Below are positions 24,956-33,817 of a stretch of 64,000 bases of DNA, piece by piece. The notes under the pieces are model-generated. The model ran no database searches. It was not told where the DNA came from and was given only the letters and a program-made list of their open reading frames with translations. Within the stretch, counting starts at the first letter, position 1. Each line of letters begins with the position of its first letter. The stretch spans positions 620,001 to 684,000 of the forward strand of contig OY829369.1 of the NCBI GenBank assembly GCA_963691775.1. The letters run 5' to 3'. The position numbers were made by a program, and so were the translations under genes. The DNA comes from JAZBPO01 sp963691775 (GTDB taxonomy: Bacteria > Pseudomonadota > Gammaproteobacteria > Pseudomonadales > Azotimanducaceae).

Positions 24956-26419
24956 TCACGCTGGCTGCCCTTCCGCGCCCGCCGCCATCGCGGCAGGTAG
25001 ATTCAGGTGATCGACCTTGACCGTGTCGTGCTGATCACGGCGTGCTCTGCGCTCCGCTGCATCGCGCAGCCGCTTCGCCTCCGAGATACGAACGAGCACC
25101 GGCACGGTCGCGAGGTGCGCCTCGAGCGCAGCGCGCGCATCCTCTGCCCATGCAAGCGCACGCGGTTCCCGCGCCGGCGTCGCATCGACCTGATCCATTT
25201 CCGTTGCGAGCGGCAGGATGTGGAACAGCGAGTCAAAGAGACCGTTGCAGACTTCCTGCACCAGATAGGTCGCGCCGGCGTAGCCCATGAAGGGTGTTCC
25301 GGTGTGCCTTCGGATGATCGCGCCCGGGAAGGAAGCCGGGATGTACGTGCAGCGCGCACCCGCCTCAGCCGCATACATGCGCTCATTGAAGCTGCCAAAC
25401 AGGATCAAGGGAGGCGTCTTGTGTATCGCTGCCCGTACCGCAGCGTTGTCGGGCTTGACACCCGCCGTCCGAGAAAATGCAAAACTGCACGGCAGACCCA
25501 GATCGTCCTCAAGGAACTTCCGAACCCCGCGTGCGTACGTTTCGTTCGCGACGATCCCGAAGCTCGCGGTCGCGAAGAAGTCCTGTGTCACGGAGCGCCA
25601 CAGATCCCAGAGCGGTTTGATCGTTGTATGCTTTTCGCGCTCGATGAACGGCTCCGGATCAAGCCCGAGGAGCTCGCCGAGCGTGCGCAGGAATGCGGTC
25701 GTACTGTGAAGCCCTATCGGCGCCTGCAGATACGGCCTGTCCAGGTCTTCGCAGAGCAGGCGGCCGAACTCTCTGTACATGCAGATGTTCACATCGGCAT
25801 CGACGAGCCTTGGCGTGTCATCCAGATGGGAACCGAGCGGAAAGACCAGATTGATCTCGGCGCCGATCCCCTCGACAAGACGCTTGATTTCGTGAAGGTC
25901 CGACGCGGAATTGAAGTGGCCGTACGCGGGTCCGAGTATGTTCACGCGGGGCGCAGCCCCCTCCTCGCGCTTCTTGGGCTTTGGAGCCCGTCCTTTTTTC
26001 TTGCCGTACTCGCTCCAGAGCCAGTTCAGCGCGCGATCGGCGCTCTGCCACTGATCCTCATCGATCGTGCGCGGCAGGAAACGCCGAATGCCCGTGCCCT
26101 CAGGGGTGACGCCGCCCCCGATCATCTCCGCGATGGAGCCGGTCACCACAACCGACGGCAGATCCGGATCGAGCGTCTCATGGGCGCGCTTCATGGCGCC
26201 TTCGGTGCCGTTCTGGCCGAGCTCTTCCTCGGCGAGCCCGGTCACGACGATGGGCAGTTCATGCGGCGGCAAACCATCCGTGTAGTGCAGCACAGACGTC
26301 ACGGGCAGGTTTTCGCAGCCAACGGGGCCGTCGATGATGACCTGCAGCCCTTTGACAGCGGCAAAAACGTAGACCGAGCCCCAGTAGCCGCCTGCACGAT
26401 CATGGTCGAGAACGAACAT
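24956..26419 (-). CDS. bchZ: chlorophyllide a reductase subunit Z
   Basis: 487 residues, nitrogenase-like. The N-terminus MFVLDHDRAGGYWGSVYVFA and IDGPVGCENLPVTSVLHYTDG (parts), with its cysteine, are family hallmarks, as is VVTGSIAEMIGGGVTPEGTG. BchZ with BchY makes the catalytic component that reduces the C7-C8 bond of chlorophyllide a; BchX supplies electrons. The start ATG shares its A with the bchY stop (TGATG), so it is co-translated. It is followed by the pufBALM genes, the standard bchXYZ-puf linkage. Confidence 0.96.
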   Translation of the reverse strand: MFVLDHDRAGGYWGSVYVFAAVKGLQVIIDGPVGCENLPVTSVLHYTDGLPPHELPIVVTGLAEEELGQNGTEGAMKRAHETLDPDLPSVVVTGSIAEMIGGGVTPEGTGIRRFLPRTIDEDQWQSADRALNWLWSEYGKKKGRAPKPKKREEGAAPRVNILGPAYGHFNSASDLHEIKRLVEGIGAEINLVFPLGSHLDDTPRLVDADVNICMYREFGRLLCEDLDRPYLQAPIGLHSTTAFLRTLGELLGLDPEPFIEREKHTTIKPLWDLWRSVTQDFFATASFGIVANETYARGVRKFLEDDLGLPCSFAFSRTAGVKPDNAAVRAAIHKTPPLILFGSFNERMYAAEAGARCTYIPASFPGAIIRRHTGTPFMGYAGATYLVQEVCNGLFDSLFHILPLATEMDQVDATPAREPRALAWAEDARAALEAHLATVPVLVRISEAKRLRDAAERRARRDQHDTVKVDHLNLPAAMAAGAEGQPA

Positions 26420-27990
26420 CAGTCGATCGCTCCCTGCGCGAGCTTAAGCGCGGCCTCTGCGGGATCGTCCTGGACGACGGAATCCGCCACGGGACCGGTC
26501 GCCTTCGGCGCCTTGCCCTTGCGCCGCTTCCGGCGCAGTTCCGGCTTGCTGGGCCAAACGCCCGCCGTCTCACCGGCGCCCACGCCGTCGAAAAACTCGC
26601 GCAGCGTGTCCATCCGCCCACGGTTGCCCATCGCGGCATTGATCACCTGCGCCAAAGACCCCGCACCTGCAGGTCCCATCAGCGGGCGTGCGGAGATCAG
26701 ATTCGTGAAGTACAGGGAGGGAATCGCACGCTCCTTCGCGTGCTGCACTACCGGAGTCGTCCCGATCGCGAGATCCGGCTCAAAGGACTCGACGGCCGCG
26801 ATGTCCTGCTCCAGGGACGCACGGTATTGAACGTGCACGCCGCGCGCCTCGAGCCAGTCTCGATCGGCACTGGAGTGAGGCGTGCGCGGACATGCAGTAC
26901 CTACGTAGCGCAGGTCCGCGCCTGACTCGACGAGCAGGCGCGCCACGAGCAATTCCGATCCCTCGTAGCCGGACAGCGTGATGCGCCCTTCGATGGGACA
27001 GGCGGCGAGTGCGCCCTTGATGGCCGGCAAGATCGCCTGCTTCGCCGCATCGATGCGATCGGCTGCGACGTTGCAGGCAGCGCCAATGCCCTCCAGCCAG
27101 GCCGCCGTGCCATCGACGCCCACCGGCGCAGAGCCCACGATCGGCCGTCCTGCTGCTTCGAACTCGCGGAAGGACGCGGTATAGAAAGGATGGATCGCCG
27201 CGACGGCGCCGCAGTCGAGTGCTGCATAGAGTTCACGCCATTCGCGGGTCGGAACCACCGGGCCGGCGGCGAGACCCAGCGGATCAAGCATCATGCCGAT
27301 CCCGACCGGATCGACCGGGAACATCTCTCCGACGAGCGTCACGCGCGGGCGCTCGTCAACGCCGGCTCGCGGCGCCATGACCGGACCCTGCTCCGCTTCC
27401 TTACGGGCGTAAGCGAGCATCGCGCCCGCGAGGACGTCCTTCGCTTCTGCGTGCGTCGGGATGCCGAATCCAGGCACGTCGATACCGATGATGCGCACCC
27501 CGTCGATCTCGTCCGGCAGCAGGCGAAGCGGCACGCCCGAGGCAGTCGGTACGCAGAGATTCGTGACCACGATCGCGTCGTAGTGTTCTGGATCGGCAAG
27601 TTCGAAGACGGCGTCGCGAATGTCCTCGAAGAGCTTGCCGGTCACGAGCGTCTCGGAATTGAAGGGTACGTACCCGACAGAGCGCTTCGCGCCGTAAAAA
27701 TGAGAGGTGAAGGTGAGGCCATAGACGCAGCATGCGGATCCCGAAAGGATCGTGGCTGTCCGGCGCATCCTCAGACCAACCCGCAAGGAACCGAACGCGG
27801 GGCACATGCTCTGTGGCTGATCGTGCGGGCCGAGCGGATAGTCCTCAGCGTAGCGCTCAAGCATCTCGGACTGCCCAGCTGCCGCAGCTGCCTTCGCGAG
27901 TTCCTCTCCGGAATTGCAGCCACCCTCGACCACGCGGGCCTCTGCCGGCTGGCGAGCGATCAGGTCCGGGGGCGGAAGCGTCTCAGACAT
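26419..27990 (-). CDS. bchY: chlorophyllide a reductase subunit Y
   Basis: 523 residues. After a short variable N-terminus come MCPAFGSLRVGLRMRRTATIL and GSACCVYGLTFTSHFYGAKRSVGYVPF (parts), with the conserved cysteines of the YZ cluster site, and later TNLCVPTASGVPL. It partners with BchZ. The frame stays open upstream across bchX; the ATG at 27990 overlaps the end of bchX by eight bases and is where homology begins. The C-terminal 45 residues are basic then acidic (RRKRRKGKAPKATG), a tail of unknown use. Confidence 0.95.
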   Translation of the reverse strand: MSETLPPPDLIARQPAEARVVEGGCNSGEELAKAAAAAGQSEMLERYAEDYPLGPHDQPQSMCPAFGSLRVGLRMRRTATILSGSACCVYGLTFTSHFYGAKRSVGYVPFNSETLVTGKLFEDIRDAVFELADPEHYDAIVVTNLCVPTASGVPLRLLPDEIDGVRIIGIDVPGFGIPTHAEAKDVLAGAMLAYARKEAEQGPVMAPRAGVDERPRVTLVGEMFPVDPVGIGMMLDPLGLAAGPVVPTREWRELYAALDCGAVAAIHPFYTASFREFEAAGRPIVGSAPVGVDGTAAWLEGIGAACNVAADRIDAAKQAILPAIKGALAACPIEGRITLSGYEGSELLVARLLVESGADLRYVGTACPRTPHSSADRDWLEARGVHVQYRASLEQDIAAVESFEPDLAIGTTPVVQHAKERAIPSLYFTNLISARPLMGPAGAGSLAQVINAAMGNRGRMDTLREFFDGVGAGETAGVWPSKPELRRKRRKGKAPKATGPVADSVVQDDPAEAALKLAQGAID

Positions 27991-28960
27991 CGTCGTAGAC
28001 AACCTCCAGGCTCTCGCGCTCGACAATCGTGCCGCCGCACATGTCCTCGAGGGTCGCCGGCTGGAGTTCGACGTTGCCGCCAACTTCATCCGGCGCGAAC
28101 AGACCAAGCAGCCCGTCCTGTTCCAGAGGCGTCGGCAATACGGGCGGTGCGTCTGCCACACCCGTCGCGAGCTCTTCGAAGAGCGGCGCCCATTCCGTGC
28201 CTGGGCGCCCGATGATCTGGTAGTTGGCGCTTTTCCGGCGGATCTCCTCGTGCGCTGGGATCGCCGACAGTACGGGGATGCCGACGGCTTCTGCGAAGCG
28301 ATGCGCTTCACCCGTGCCATCGTCCTTGTTCACGACCATGCCCGCGACACCCACGTTGCCGCCGAGCTTGCGGAAATACTGCACCGCTGAGCAGACGTTA
28401 TTCGCCACGTACAGCGACTGAAGGTCGTTCGAGCCGACCACGATCACCTTCTGGCACATGTCACGAGCGATCGGCAGACCGAAGCCCCCACAGACCACGT
28501 CTCCCAGAAAGTCGAGGAGAACGTAGTCGAAGCCCCATTCGTGAAAGCCGAGTTTCTCGAGGAGCTCGAAGCCGTGGATGATGCCTCGCCCTCCGCAGCC
28601 ACGTCCCACCTCGGGGCCGCCGAGTTCCATCGCGAAAACGCCGTCGCGCTTGAAGCACACGTCGGAAATAGAGACGTCCTCGCCCGCGTCCTTCTTCCGG
28701 GCGGACGTCTCGATGATGGTCGGGCAGGCCTTGCCGCCGAAGAGCAGCGACGTAGTGTCAGATTTCGGATCGCAGCCGATGAGCAGTACGCGCTTGCCCT
28801 GCTGCGCCATCATGTAGCTGAGGTTCGCGAGCGTGAAGCTCTTGCCAATCCCACCCTTGCCGTAGATCGCAATGACCTGCGTGCCCTGAACTGCGTCGTC
28901 AGGAAGCGCCTCACTAACGGGTATGTGCTGGTGCACTTCAGGTCGCACGAGCGTGTTCAT
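27983..28960 (-). CDS. bchX: chlorophyllide a reductase, iron-protein subunit BchX
   Basis: 325-residue nitrogenase-iron-protein homologue. P-loop YGKGGIGKSFT (residues 33-43), cluster cysteines in GRGCGGRG and GDVVCGGFG, and the switch IGCDPKSDTTSLLFGG. It transfers electrons from ferredoxin-like donors to BchYZ with ATP hydrolysis. The KSFT rather than KSTT P-loop and the HQHIPV N-terminus set it apart from BchL at 5633. The start ATG overlaps the bchC stop (ATGA) and has GGAG upstream. Confidence 0.97.
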   Translation of the reverse strand: MNTLVRPEVHQHIPVSEALPDDAVQGTQVIAIYGKGGIGKSFTLANLSYMMAQQGKRVLLIGCDPKSDTTSLLFGGKACPTIIETSARKKDAGEDVSISDVCFKRDGVFAMELGGPEVGRGCGGRGIIHGFELLEKLGFHEWGFDYVLLDFLGDVVCGGFGLPIARDMCQKVIVVGSNDLQSLYVANNVCSAVQYFRKLGGNVGVAGMVVNKDDGTGEAHRFAEAVGIPVLSAIPAHEEIRRKSANYQIIGRPGTEWAPLFEELATGVADAPPVLPTPLEQDGLLGLFAPDEVGGNVELQPATLEDMCGGTIVERESLEVVYDDV

Positions 28961-29916
28961 AGGTCGCTCCAGTCAAGGATCATCTTCAGGCAGGACCCGT
29001 CTTCGAAGGCCGTTTGATAAGCCTCCGGCGCCGCGGTAGCGCGAGCTTCATGGGAGATCAGACCGTCGAGGGACAGGCGCCCCAGATCGAGGAGACCAAG
29101 AACTGCCGTGAGGTCGCCGGACTCCCACTCGGCAGCGATGCGCAGCCGAGCCTCCTTCATGAATGCGGGCGCGAAAACAAACTGAATCGGCTCGCTGTAG
29201 AAACCCGCGAGCACCACCTCTCCTCGGCGCGCGAGCCGCGCGACGAGTGTGTCGAGGAGGCCGGCATCCCCGCTCACATCGCAGATCACCCGATAGTCGA
29301 AGCGCGGATCTTCATCTGGCGTGATGACGTCATAGCCCTCGGCACCGCCGTGGCGCGCGCGATCGCGTTCCCAGACGACCGGAGGCCGTCCACCGAGCGC
29401 GATACACATCCGCGCAACGAGGCGACCGAGAACGCCATGGCCGACGATAAGTTCGGGAAGCGCGGCTCCGGGGCGATCCTGCGGCACGAGCGCGTGATGC
29501 GCCGTCGCAGCAAGCGCGAGCAGCGTGCCTTCGCGGCCGACGCGATCATCGAGCAGCGCTACGCGACGCTCCGGGACGACAAGGCGAGAGGCCGCACCGC
29601 CGAAGAGACCACGCACCTCGCCATAGCACGCGGCGCCGGGCACGAAGACTCGATCACCCACCTCACACTGAGCCCTCGCGGAAGCCTGGACGACGCGACC
29701 AACCGATTCGTAACCCGGCACGAGTGGATACCCCATGCCGGGAAACGGCGGCATAGCGCCTGAATAGAGCAGACGCTCCGTACCCGTACTTATCCCGCTC
29801 CACTCGAGATCCACGACGAGGTCGTCGCGCGACGGTGGATCAAGATGCAATGCACGCAGCCCGATGTCGTGAGGCTGCGCGAGCACGACTGCTTGTGTAT
29901 CGAGAGCTGCCCCCAT
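28957..29916 (-). CDS. bchC: 3-hydroxyethyl bacteriochlorophyllide a dehydrogenase
   Basis: 319-residue medium-chain dehydrogenase-like enzyme. WSGISTGTERLLYSG, PPFPGMGYPLVPGYESVG, and LIVGHGVLGRLVARM (nucleotide fold) are the BchC hallmarks. It oxidises the C3 hydroxyethyl group to acetyl in bacteriochlorophyll a synthesis, after BchF. It leads bchC-bchX-bchY-bchZ-pufBALM and is preceded by a TGACA/TGTCA cluster (29976-30005) that looks PpsR-controlled. The ATG follows a G-rich GGGGGG stretch. Confidence 0.95.
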   Translation of the reverse strand: MGAALDTQAVVLAQPHDIGLRALHLDPPSRDDLVVDLEWSGISTGTERLLYSGAMPPFPGMGYPLVPGYESVGRVVQASARAQCEVGDRVFVPGAACYGEVRGLFGGAASRLVVPERRVALLDDRVGREGTLLALAATAHHALVPQDRPGAALPELIVGHGVLGRLVARMCIALGGRPPVVWERDRARHGGAEGYDVITPDEDPRFDYRVICDVSGDAGLLDTLVARLARRGEVVLAGFYSEPIQFVFAPAFMKEARLRIAAEWESGDLTAVLGLLDLGRLSLDGLISHEARATAAPEAYQTAFEDGSCLKMILDWSDL

Positions 29917-29975
29917 AGCGCGCCCCCCACTAGTTGCTGACGCCAGATGCGCCAGACCAGAGCGTCACTCTAGCC

Positions 29976-30005
29976 TGACAAGTATATCTGTCAACCTCTC
30001 TGACA
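29976..30005. promoter_or_regulatory. PpsR-like half-site cluster upstream of bchC
   Basis: Three half-sites follow each other: TGACA (29976-29980), TGTCA (29989-29993) and TGACA (30001-30005). The first two form TGACA-N8-TGTCA; the last two form TGT-N11-ACA, one base short of the PpsR consensus N12. It lies 60-90 bp upstream of bchC and between bchC and the end of crtF. In Rhodobacter, the bchC promoter is a classic CrtJ/PpsR target with two palindromes, which supports the reading. Confidence 0.6.
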
Positions 30006-30073
30006 GTGCCGTTCGTCCATTGCCCCCAATGCGTCCTGGACGAGACCCGGACGCACACGACGCCTTCCGATGC

Positions 30074-31294
30074 TCAGCGCACATGGGCAAGGACTACGCT
30101 TGTTTGCAGCGGCACATGTGTCGTCGGATGGGAGAAGCGTGTGAAGCCCGCTCGGCGACAGAACTCGACAAGCTCCTCGCGACTGCGTGCACGGCCACGC
30201 CCCATAGCGATGAAATAGAGCGGGAAGTACACATCGCCGATCCGCTCCGCCGATGGCTCTCGGCGCATCGGTTCCGCGATCAGGAGGGTGCCCCGCGCAC
30301 CAAGGGCTTGGCGAACGGCGCGCAGCAGCTGGAGTGCCGGACCATCGTCATGGTCGTGCAGGATTCGGACGAGACTGATCACGTCAGCGCCGTCGGGAAG
30401 CGGATCCTTGAAGAAGTCCACGCCGTGGCACCGAACACGATCACCTACGGTCGTACTCTGCAGTCGTTCGCCGGCTGCCCGCGCCACGGCTGGAAGGTCA
30501 GCAAGCTCAAGCTCAAGGTCCGGCCAGGCCTTGCCGACCGCTTCAACAAAGGCCCCCGTCCCGCCGCCGACGTCGAGCAGGCGTCGTCGCCCGGACAGAT
30601 CTACCGCCGCCAGCACCTCATGGGCTACGAAGGACTGGGATGCAGCCATCAGCTCCGAATAGCGACGCGCCTCCGGGTCCTTCAGCCCCGAACGTGCGTC
30701 ATCCCCGTCGTAGGGCCAGTACTGCGCCAGTTCCGTCGCGCCGGCGCGTTCACCACGCAGCAACGCCACCGGATCCACCAGATCGCGATAGAGCAACTGG
30801 TTGTGCTCGATCATTGCGAGAACGCCTGGGTCCCCTTTGATTGCGCGTCCTTCGACAGTCGTTGTGTAGCGACCATCGTGCCGACGATGCAGGACGCCCA
30901 CGGCAACGCACGCGTCCAGCAGCACTCGCATGCGCTCAGCCCGCATTTCGGTGTGCGCTGCGAGCGCCTCGACACTCAAGGCCTCATGCGCCAGCGTCTC
31001 GAGGATGCCGAGACGGACGCATGCGACGAGTACCTGCGAGTGCGTAAAGCCTGCGACGACATCGAACACCGCACGCGCACTACGGCGTGCGATCGGGCGT
31101 GCGAATCGTGAGGCCGAAAGAGCGCGCAATCGCTCGGGCGTCAGAATGGCGCGCAGACGCGCCTCGACGGCGTCAGCAAGACGCCCGTACACCCCCCTCA
31201 ACCCCTCCGAAGCACCGGGGGAGTCGATGGAGGTTGCAGTTTCAGGCAGCGCAGTGCTCACGCGCAGCACCAGCGAGTCTTGAGGTTTCGGCAC
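30074..31294 (-). CDS. crtF: demethylspheroidene / 1-hydroxycarotenoid O-methyltransferase
   Basis: About 406 residues. A plant-OMT-like dimerisation part (FTHSQVLVACVRLGILETLA) precedes the SAM-binding motif RRLLDVGGGTGAFVEAV and the catalytic region SLVRILHDHDDGPALQLL. CrtF methylates the 1-hydroxyl in spheroidene/spirilloxanthin synthesis. The start is unsure: only GTG codons (31294, 31270, 31261) are available, all inside the 3' end of crtE, so the two overlap by 20-53 bp. It is the second gene of crtE-crtF, upstream of bchC. Confidence 0.92.
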   Translation of the reverse strand: MPKPQDSLVLRVSTALPETATSIDSPGASEGLRGVYGRLADAVEARLRAILTPERLRALSASRFARPIARRSARAVFDVVAGFTHSQVLVACVRLGILETLAHEALSVEALAAHTEMRAERMRVLLDACVAVGVLHRRHDGRYTTTVEGRAIKGDPGVLAMIEHNQLLYRDLVDPVALLRGERAGATELAQYWPYDGDDARSGLKDPEARRYSELMAASQSFVAHEVLAAVDLSGRRRLLDVGGGTGAFVEAVGKAWPDLELELADLPAVARAAGERLQSTTVGDRVRCHGVDFFKDPLPDGADVISLVRILHDHDDGPALQLLRAVRQALGARGTLLIAEPMRREPSAERIGDVYFPLYFIAMGRGRARSREELVEFCRRAGFTRFSHPTTHVPLQTSVVLAHVR

Positions 31295-32135
31295 TCAGGG
31301 CCGTCCACAGGTGATCACGATGCGCGCATGCGGGTATCGACTCGAGCGCTTCGCGGATGAGCATCGCCAGACGCTCCTGCGCACCGGCGATTCCGAGCTC
31401 GCGCACGGCACTGGGACGATCAAGGCTGACGTCCTGCCCCACGGGCTTGCCTAGGACGTCGGCATCTCCGCCGGCATCGAGCAGGTCGTCGGCGACCTGA
31501 TACGCCTCACCGAGGCGGGCACCGAGGCGGTACCAGCTCGCAAGCGCAGCGCCGCGGTCCGTGACGCCGGCCGCAATCGCCCCGGCCAAGGCAGCGCCGG
31601 CGAACAGTGCGCCGGTCTTGGCGCGGTGATAGGCCGCGAGGTCAACCTCTGTTTCACACTCCCAGGCCTGGCCGGCCACGATTCCCGAAGGCGAGCCGAC
31701 AGCGCGACTCACCGCGCGCAGCAGGGGACCGGTGCGCTCGCAGTTGAGGTGCGCAACGCGCCCGATGGCCTCGAACGCTTGAATGATCAGGCCGTCGCCG
31801 ACGAGCAGCGCAAGCGGCTCTCCGAAGGCGCGATGCACAGACGGTCGGCCACGACGCAGATCCGCATCGTCGAACATCGGAAGATCATCGTGCACAAGCG
31901 AGGCGCAATGCAGAAGTTCGATTGCCGCGGCGGCAGCATCGGCCAACGCGGGTTCACTGTCGCCGCATGCGAGTGCGACTGACAGGCACAGACGGGGCCG
32001 AATGCGGTGGCCGCCGGGAAACACCGCGTAGTGCATCGCTTGTGCCAGACGTGGCGGCGCTGGGTCGCGGCCAACGGCGTCCACATCGCTCAGTGCGTTT
32101 TCGAGACTGGACTCGATACGGCGGGATAGGTCCAT
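31242..32135 (-). CDS. crtE: geranylgeranyl diphosphate synthase
   Basis: 297 residues, trans-isoprenyl diphosphate synthase. The first Asp-rich motif is HDDLPMFDDADLRRGRP (83-90 core) and the second is YQVADDLLDAGGD. GGHRIRPRLCL is the diphosphate-binding segment. It builds C20 GGPP for both phytoene and the bacteriochlorophyll tail. The ATG at 32135 has GGGAG five bases upstream and is preferred to a GTG nine codons earlier. It is divergent from crtD, with PpsR-like sites between. Confidence 0.95.
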   Translation of the reverse strand: MDLSRRIESSLENALSDVDAVGRDPAPPRLAQAMHYAVFPGGHRIRPRLCLSVALACGDSEPALADAAAAAIELLHCASLVHDDLPMFDDADLRRGRPSVHRAFGEPLALLVGDGLIIQAFEAIGRVAHLNCERTGPLLRAVSRAVGSPSGIVAGQAWECETEVDLAAYHRAKTGALFAGAALAGAIAAGVTDRGAALASWYRLGARLGEAYQVADDLLDAGGDADVLGKPVGQDVSLDRPSAVRELGIAGAQERLAMLIREALESIPACAHRDHLWTALSAETSRLAGAAREHCAA

Positions 32136-32201
32136 GCGGCGGCTCCCTTGCTCCCTCTGCACATGCGCTCAGCGCGAAGCGCGCGATACGTAAATTCGTG
32201 C

Positions 32202-32232
32202 TGACACCACAAAGTGTCATGTAAGATGGACA
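32202..32232. promoter_or_regulatory. PpsR-like sites between divergent crtE and crtD
   Basis: TGACA (32202-32206) and TGTCA (32215-32219) make TGACA-N8-TGTCA, the same arm order and spacing as in front of bchC. In addition TGT at 32215 and ACA at 32230 give a TGT-N12-ACA consensus site. The pair lies 40-70 bp from both starts. PpsR control of both crt units is inferred from this and from known behaviour in purple bacteria. Confidence 0.65.
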
Positions 32233-32272
32233 TCACGTCAACGCACGGCACGGACGACTGAGGGAGCCCAGT

Positions 32273-33817
32273 ATGCGAACGCCCAGCGCGATCGTGGTCG
32301 GCGCCGGAGTCGGCGGCCTGTGTGCAGCCATCGACCTCGCACGGGCTGGCGTCAGCGTCCGCGTCCTCGAACGCGCTTCCGGGCCCGGAGGGCGCATGCG
32401 TCAACAGGGTTCCTCAGCGGCGCCCATAGACGCTGGACCGACCGTGTTCACCATGCGATGGGTCTTCGAATCACTGTTTGAGGACGCGGGGCGCGATCTG
32501 GGATCAGCGCTGGAGCTGAGCCGCCTCGAGCTGCTTGCGCGTCACCACTGGCAGGACGGCGGCGTACTCGATCTGTTCGAAGACGTCGACCAGACCTCAG
32601 CCGCTATCGAAGACTTTGCAGGCGCGCGGGATGCTGCGGGCTATCGGCGCTTCGCTGCCGATACGGCACACATGTTCGAGGTGCTGGACAAGCCTTTCAT
32701 GCGTGCCCAGCGACCCGATCCGGTTCGGCTCACCCTCGATATCGGTCTCCAGCGTATCCCCGATCTTCTTGCAACGCGCCCGTTCACGACGCTGTGGAGC
32801 GCGCTCGGCGACTACTTTCAGGATGACCGTCTGCGCCAGCTGTTCGGACGCTACGCGACCTACTGCGGCGCGAACCCATTCGCTGCCCCCGCCACTCTGA
32901 TGCTGATCGCGCACGCCGAGAGAGCAGGCGTCTGGCGTGTAGGGGGCGGCATGTACGCGCTTGCGCGCGCCCTCGAGACGCTCGCCCGCGACCTCGGCGC
33001 TGTCATCGAATATGACTGCCCGGTCTCTGAGCTGGAATGCGACAGCGGTGGCGTGCGCGCAGTCGTCACCGCAGCTGCAGTGCGCCACCCGGCTGATCTG
33101 GTCGTATACAACGGTGATCTAGGCGCGATCGCAACGGGTGCGCTCGGCGACACCGTGCGCACGGGATTCGCGCACATGCGCAACGCCCCGCGATCGCTTT
33201 CGGCCGTCACGCTTACCGGCAGCGCGCGGGTGGAGGGCTTTCCCCTCGCTCACCATTCGGTCTTCTTCAGCCGCGACTACGGCGCGGAGTTCGAAGCCAT
33301 CGAACGCAGGGGTCGACCTGCGGACGATCCGACGATCTATATCTGCGCCCAGGACCGGGATGACGAAGGCGCACTTCGCGCCGGAGCGGACCCCGCTGCC
33401 GAGCGCTTGCTCCTGCTCGTGAATGCACGAGCCGACGGCGACCGCGAGCGCTACGCAGACGACGAGACGAACGCGATCAAGGAGAAGCTTGAGTGCAGAC
33501 TTGGAGCGAGCGGCCTGAAAATGGCCGAAACGGACTGGACGGTCACGACCCCCGCGGACTTCGAGACGGCGTTCCCGGGGAGCGGAGGGGCTCTGTACGG
33601 GCGGGCGATCCACGGGTTCATGGCTTCGTTTCAGCGTCCAGCAGGGCGGACTCGGATACCGGGACTGTATCTGGCGGGCGGCGGCGTGCATCCGGGGGCA
33701 GGCATACCGATGGTAGCGACGTCGGGGCGGCTGGCAGCGAGTGCGGCGTTGACCGACCTTACTTCGACGACGACGTTCCGGCCTCGGGCTACCGTTGGTG
33801 GTACCTCGACGGTCTGA
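32273..33817 (+). CDS. crtD: 1-hydroxycarotenoid 3,4-desaturase
   Basis: 514-residue FAD-dependent desaturase of the phytoene-desaturase family. The dinucleotide motif IVVGAGVGGLCAAIDLARAG, PGGRMRQQG, DAGPTVFTMRW, and the C-terminal LYLAGGGVHPGAGIPMVATSGRLA (parts) are the CrtD pattern. It adds the C3-C4 double bond in the spheroidene/spirilloxanthin route. The start has GGGAG upstream. Homology ends near 33745; the last 22 codons run through the region where CrtC homology begins, in another frame, so the 3' end may be extended (see crtC). Confidence 0.94.
   Translation: MRTPSAIVVGAGVGGLCAAIDLARAGVSVRVLERASGPGGRMRQQGSSAAPIDAGPTVFTMRWVFESLFEDAGRDLGSALELSRLELLARHHWQDGGVLDLFEDVDQTSAAIEDFAGARDAAGYRRFAADTAHMFEVLDKPFMRAQRPDPVRLTLDIGLQRIPDLLATRPFTTLWSALGDYFQDDRLRQLFGRYATYCGANPFAAPATLMLIAHAERAGVWRVGGGMYALARALETLARDLGAVIEYDCPVSELECDSGGVRAVVTAAAVRHPADLVVYNGDLGAIATGALGDTVRTGFAHMRNAPRSLSAVTLTGSARVEGFPLAHHSVFFSRDYGAEFEAIERRGRPADDPTIYICAQDRDDEGALRAGADPAAERLLLLVNARADGDRERYADDETNAIKEKLECRLGASGLKMAETDWTVTTPADFETAFPGSGGALYGRAIHGFMASFQRPAGRTRIPGLYLAGGGVHPGAGIPMVATSGRLAASAALTDLTSTTTFRPRATVGGTSTV

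Noticed and set aside
25007..26830. 607-codon plus-strand frame antisense to bchZ and the end of bchY
   Set aside because: No domain; bchZ homology is unambiguous on the minus strand.
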